NCBI GenBank assembly: GCA_025927575.1
Contig: JAICLJ010000036.1
Span: 1-34,071, forward strand
DNA: 34,071 nt
Direction: 5' to 3'
Source: Bryobacteraceae bacterium
Lineage (GTDB): Bacteria; Acidobacteriota; Terriglobia; Bryobacterales; Bryobacteraceae
A model generated the notes under the pieces. The model had not been told where the DNA came from. It made no database searches and saw only the letters and a list, made by a program, of their open reading frames with translations. The position numbers and the translations under genes are program-made. The stretch's first letter is position 1. Each line of letters starts with the position of its first letter. Below, one piece after another: positions 31,110 to 34,071 of the stretch.

Positions 31110-32369
31110 GTGAGCAAAAAGCGAAATTTTCGCCCGAGCGCCTCGTTTTGGGAATCCGCTCGGATTGCCGTAGACTCGCTAAGTAAAAACAAACTGCGCA
31201 GTTTCCTGACGCTGCTCGGAATCATTCTCGCGACTTCCACGCTGATTGCCGTGACTTCGTTCGTACACGGCATGAATTTGTATATTTCGGACAAGTTGTC
31301 GGACATGGGTTCGGACGGGTTCCGGGTGGTCCGCATGGCCTTTATTGGCAACTTCGATCCGAAAAAATATCTGGAGATGCAGCGGCGCAACCCGCAGCTT
31401 AAGGCGGAGGAATACGAATTCATCAGGACACACGCAACCATGCTGAAGGACATTGGCATGGAGGCGGGCAAAAGCGTGACGGTGGCCTTTGAAGGAACGA
31501 CTATGCAGACTGTCGATCTCGAAGGCATCACCGACAATATTCCAGCGATGAGCAACATTCAGGTGGAATTTGGCCGCGCCATTTCAGCCAATGAGGTGAA
31601 GCGTCACGCTCCCGTCGCTTTCGTGGGAAACGACGTCCGGGAGAAGTTCTTCGAAGGCCGCGATCCGGTCGGCAAAACGATTCAGGTAGATGGAGTCCCC
31701 TATGAAGTTGTAGGAACAGCGAAGTCGCTGGGCAGCGTGTTCGGGCAGTCGCAGGACAAATTCGTGATGGTCCCGATCGCGTCTTACTTCAAGACCTACG
31801 GATCGAGAAACGGCATGGACTTTGTCTGCAAGGCCATCGACCAGAACCATCTGATGGAAGCGGAGGACGAAGTACGGATGCTGCTGCGAGCCTTCCGGCA
31901 TCTGCGGCCGCAAGAAGACGACACATTCTCGATCTTCGCCTCCGACACCTTTCTCAAGGCGTGGCAGAACCTCACCGGCGCGATCGCGGCCACGGCGGTC
32001 GGTATCGTTTCGGTATTCCTGGTCGTCGGGGGCGTTGTCATTATGAACATCATGCTCGCTGTCGTCACCGAACGGACACGTGAAATCGGAATCCGCAAGT
32101 CCCTGGGCGCGCGGCGCCAGGATATTCTGAACCAGTTTCTGGTCGAGTCCGCGATTTTGGCGGGAACGGGCGGGGTGATCGGTGTCGTGCTTTCCTGGCT
32201 GCTCACCGTCGTGGTCCGAGGCGTGACGCCCTTGCCGCTGGCGGTGCCGCTCTCGGCCGTGGTGATCGGGCTCGGATTATCTATCGCAGTGGGATTGTTC
32301 TTCGGGATCTATCCTGCCCGGCAGGCGTCCCGTCTTGACCCAATTGTCGCGCTGCGGGCGGAGAGCTGA
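31110..32369 (+). CDS. MacB/FtsX-type ABC transporter permease
   Basis: A 419-residue membrane subunit with four helices: one after the N-terminus ('LRSFLTLLGIILATSTLIAVTSF'), then a large periplasmic MacB_PCD domain (about 55-280), then three helices in the FtsX domain (about 285-415) with the signature 'MNIMLAVVTERTREIGIRKSLGARRQDI'. Family members couple ATP hydrolysis to lipoprotein, peptide or drug movement through the periplasm. It starts with GTG; an AAGGGA lies nine bases upstream. A second permease follows after three bases. No ATPase domain is fused here. Confidence 0.92.
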   Translation: MSKKRNFRPSASFWESARIAVDSLSKNKLRSFLTLLGIILATSTLIAVTSFVHGMNLYISDKLSDMGSDGFRVVRMAFIGNFDPKKYLEMQRRNPQLKAEEYEFIRTHATMLKDIGMEAGKSVTVAFEGTTMQTVDLEGITDNIPAMSNIQVEFGRAISANEVKRHAPVAFVGNDVREKFFEGRDPVGKTIQVDGVPYEVVGTAKSLGSVFGQSQDKFVMVPIASYFKTYGSRNGMDFVCKAIDQNHLMEAEDEVRMLLRAFRHLRPQEDDTFSIFASDTFLKAWQNLTGAIAATAVGIVSVFLVVGGVVIMNIMLAVVTERTREIGIRKSLGARRQDILNQFLVESAILAGTGGVIGVVLSWLLTVVVRGVTPLPLAVPLSAVVIGLGLSIAVGLFFGIYPARQASRLDPIVALRAES

Positions 32370-32372
32370 CTT

Positions 32373-33614
32373 ATGAAAGCCTTTGTGTCCGTCCGAAACA
32401 ACACGATGCTGGCGCTCGATACGATCGTGGCGCACAAGCTTCGGACTCTGCTGACGATCCTGGGCGTCATCATCGGGACAGGCACCATCATCGGGGTGGG
32501 GGCGATATTGACGGGCTTCGACGGCGCCATCACCAACGTCTTGAGCAGCTTTGGACCCAACTCGGTGATCGTTTTCAAAACGCCCGCTTTTCGTACCACG
32601 GATCTTACCCCCGAGGAACGCAACCGCAAGGACCTGACGTATGAGAACGTGCTCGACGTCCGGGAGAAATGCGCTGCTTGCGCAACGGTCTCGCCGATGC
32701 TTTGGCCTCCCCGGCGCGGTCCGGTGGTAACGAGATACAAAGGAAACGCGGTCTACCAGACCAACTTGCTCGGAGTGGAAGATTCGTATGTAAACACGGG
32801 CCAGATCGATATGAACACGGGCCACTTTTTTGGCGCTTTTGAGAGTCGCCATCACGCGCCAGTGGCCGTTATCGGCGCCGACATCGAAAAAGCGCTGTTT
32901 GCCGTCCAAGATCCTGTCGGCAAGTGGATCAGCGTCGATGGCCAGCAGTTCGAAGTGATCGGCACCATGTACCGGCCGAAAGCGTCCTTTTTCGGTAATT
33001 CAGACAACCGCGTGATCGTGCCCTATTTTTCTATGAGAAAGGCATACCCGAACGCGCACGACCTCGCGCTGATCGTTCTTGCCCATGACAAGATGCTGCC
33101 CAGGGCGATGGACCAGATTCGGACAATTCTCCGGATCGACCGTCATGTACCGGTAGACAAGCCGGACAACTTTGCTCTCTCGACAGCGCAGGAGATGGTG
33201 GAACAATTCCGCCAGATCACGTCCATGACGTTCCTGGTGATGGTAGTTCTCAGCTCGATTGGACTGCTGGTCGGCGGCATAGGCGTAATGAACATCATGC
33301 TGGTTTCCGTGACGGAGCGCACGAAAGAGATCGGGATACGGAAGGCTATCGGAGCGCGCCGGATCGACATCATCATGCAATTCCTGCTCGAGGCCGTGGT
33401 TCTCACCGGCATAGGAGGCCTTATCGGGATCGGCCTCGGCTGGATGATCGCAGCGGCGAGTAAGTTGGTCTTCACCTCTCTCCCTACCGCCGTTCCCGCG
33501 TGGGCCGCAATCCTGGGCATAGGGGTCTCGGTCGGCGTAGGCTTGTTCTTCGGAATTTGGCCGGCAAGCAAAGCAGCCAAGCTCGACCCCGTCGAAGCTC
33601 TTCGGTACGAATAA
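32373..33614 (+). CDS. MacB/FtsX-type ABC transporter permease, second copy
   Basis: A 413-residue permease with the same layout: first helix 'LRTLLTILGVIIGTGTIIGVGAIL', then a MacB_PCD periplasmic domain, then the FtsX helices with 'MNIMLVSVTERTKEIGIRKAIGARRIDIIMQFLLEA'. It starts three bases after the first permease and is its paralogue; the two probably form a heterodimer. An ATPase is expected but none lies in the window, either upstream (YheT) or in the partial gene downstream. Confidence 0.92.
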   Translation: MKAFVSVRNNTMLALDTIVAHKLRTLLTILGVIIGTGTIIGVGAILTGFDGAITNVLSSFGPNSVIVFKTPAFRTTDLTPEERNRKDLTYENVLDVREKCAACATVSPMLWPPRRGPVVTRYKGNAVYQTNLLGVEDSYVNTGQIDMNTGHFFGAFESRHHAPVAVIGADIEKALFAVQDPVGKWISVDGQQFEVIGTMYRPKASFFGNSDNRVIVPYFSMRKAYPNAHDLALIVLAHDKMLPRAMDQIRTILRIDRHVPVDKPDNFALSTAQEMVEQFRQITSMTFLVMVVLSSIGLLVGGIGVMNIMLVSVTERTKEIGIRKAIGARRIDIIMQFLLEAVVLTGIGGLIGIGLGWMIAAASKLVFTSLPTAVPAWAAILGIGVSVGVGLFFGIWPASKAAKLDPVEALRYE

Positions 33615-33669
33615 AAGGCAGTTTAGAACATTCGTACTAGAGCCGGCGCGATACCGCCCCGGACGAATT

Positions 33670-33704
33670 GATGCACACGTGTACAAAATCGATGCACACG
33701 TGTA
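33670..33704. promoter_or_regulatory. Paired operator-like repeats, 21 bp apart
   Basis: GATGCACACGTGTA occurs at 33670-33683 and again at 33691-33704. The core ACACGTGT is a perfect palindrome. The flanks AAT-T/C-GATG are shared, so the unit is about 18 bases. The repeat-to-repeat distance of 21 bp is two helix turns, as for two repressor dimers on one face of DNA. TAAATT at 33703-33708 overlaps the second copy and could be the -10 of the gene at 33798. Confidence 0.65.
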
Positions 33705-33716
33705 AATTAGAATGCA

Positions 33717-33753
33717 GGAAGGCAGGGGCGATTCGGGCCTTTTGCCCTTGCTT
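33717..33753 (+). other. Imperfect stem-loop upstream of the right-edge gene
   Basis: GGAAGGCAGGGGC and GCCCTTGCTTGCC can pair over 13 positions with about ten matches, around a loop of 11 bases (GATTCGGGCCTTTT region). It lies between the paired repeats and the start codon, so it could be a leader structure or a terminator. The pairing is imperfect. Confidence 0.3.
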
Positions 33754-33797
33754 GCCGGCTAACGCCTCAGGGTTCGCTGGCGCCAGGAGGATCTACT

Positions 33798-34071
33798 ATG
33801 GTGGGCAAAAACCCTTTCATCGATGCGTTGGATGGCGAGATCCAATCGTGCCGGGAGCGCAACGGTCGCGGTTTTATTCGCGGTCATCGATACGATGACG
33901 ACTTTTTTGAAGGCCTGCAAGAGGCACTGCAAATCGCGCAAACGGCACCCGCGGGTGACTTAATCCGCGTGGTGGCGAGCCGGAGTGAAGCCTCTGGTCT
34001 AAGTGAGGGCCGCGCCGCCGGACTACGCAGCGCGCGCTCAACCCTCGCCTGCGTCGCGGCATCGGTGATGC
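33798..34071 (+). CDS. Unknown protein, N-terminal fragment (runs off window)
   Basis: An ATG at 33798 opens 91 codons to the right edge without a stop. AGGAGG (33785-33790) lies seven bases upstream, the best ribosome site in the window, and strongly supports it as a real gene. The N-terminal part is acidic with KNPFIDALDGEIQ and RYDDDFFEGLQEAL; the C-terminal part is Ala/Arg/Ser-rich, SRSEASGLSEGRAAGLRSARS. I recognise no domain. It is on the same strand as, but 183 bases after, the permease pair, with the paired repeats in between, so it is probably controlled separately. Confidence 0.75.
   Translation, partial: MVGKNPFIDALDGEIQSCRERNGRGFIRGHRYDDDFFEGLQEALQIAQTAPAGDLIRVVASRSEASGLSEGRAAGLRSARSTLACVAASVM

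Noticed and set aside
1-34071. CRISPR array, prophage, toxin-antitoxin or known defence cluster
   Set aside because: No regularly spaced repeats, phage structural genes or signature defence proteins were seen.

Overview
The window looks like a chromosomal segment of a GC-rich, Gram-negative, non-pathogen-like bacterium, most probably an Acidobacteriota member of the Solibacter/Bryobacter type. This is inferred from gene content: a DUF6677-like membrane protein beside miaB and a bifunctional nuclease (DUF151), a BamD with a long Lys/Gln/Ala tail next to a YajQ protein, Tat-targeted Gfo/Idh/MocA and FAD oxidoreductases, a sialidase, and MacB-type permeases. BamD and MscS-like proteins imply an outer membrane and a periplasm. 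No sequence search was run; all family names come from reading motifs.

Layout. 1-137: the end of an insertion sequence whose transposase starts at 61 and runs leftward out of the window. 200-2028: a stress/redox operon of a CbpA/DnaJ-like co-chaperone with half of the usual zinc finger, a CbpM/MerR-like modulator (ATGA overlap) and a TrxC-type thioredoxin. 2203-3012: an EEP-family phosphohydrolase. 3013-4919: a gene-poor stretch with a zinc-ribbon/SHOCT membrane protein and a secreted unknown. 4920-5006: tRNA-Leu(CAG) on the minus strand with a near-consensus promoter. 5106-9672: nucleoside hydrolase, two small membrane proteins, miaB, bifunctional nuclease, and a cNMP-binding/DUF1003 protein. 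9760-15555: Na+/solute symporter, M24 and M20 peptidases, and a minus-strand flavoprotein between the two peptidases. 15621-16763: CDF transporter and a 495-base non-coding stretch. 16764-19160: murJ and a coiled-coil zinc-ribbon protein with no gap between them. 19239-19332: a MITE-like inverted-repeat element.

19455-24569 is a minus-strand cluster read rsmB, rpe, bamD, response regulator, yajQ, alpha/beta hydrolase. It links rRNA methylation, the pentose phosphate pathway, outer-membrane assembly and probable nucleotide signalling. 24776-28325 holds a 3D-domain cell-wall protein, a Tat-exported Gfo/Idh/MocA oxidoreductase, a VOC protein and an exo-sialidase, which suggests use of complex glycans. 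28332-33614 has an MscS channel, a YheT hydrolase and two tandem FtsX/MacB-type permeases with no ATPase in view. The right edge has two 14-bp operator-like repeats spaced by 21 bp, 94 bases ahead of a gene with a perfect Shine-Dalgarno that runs off the window.

The most interesting signals are the paired dyad repeats and unknown gene at the right edge, several genes whose start codon lies 6-12 bases after a -10 hexamer (candidate leaderless transcripts), the MITE between convergent operons, and the IS end next to the co-chaperone operon. I found no CRISPR array, prophage, toxin-antitoxin pair or clear new defence system.
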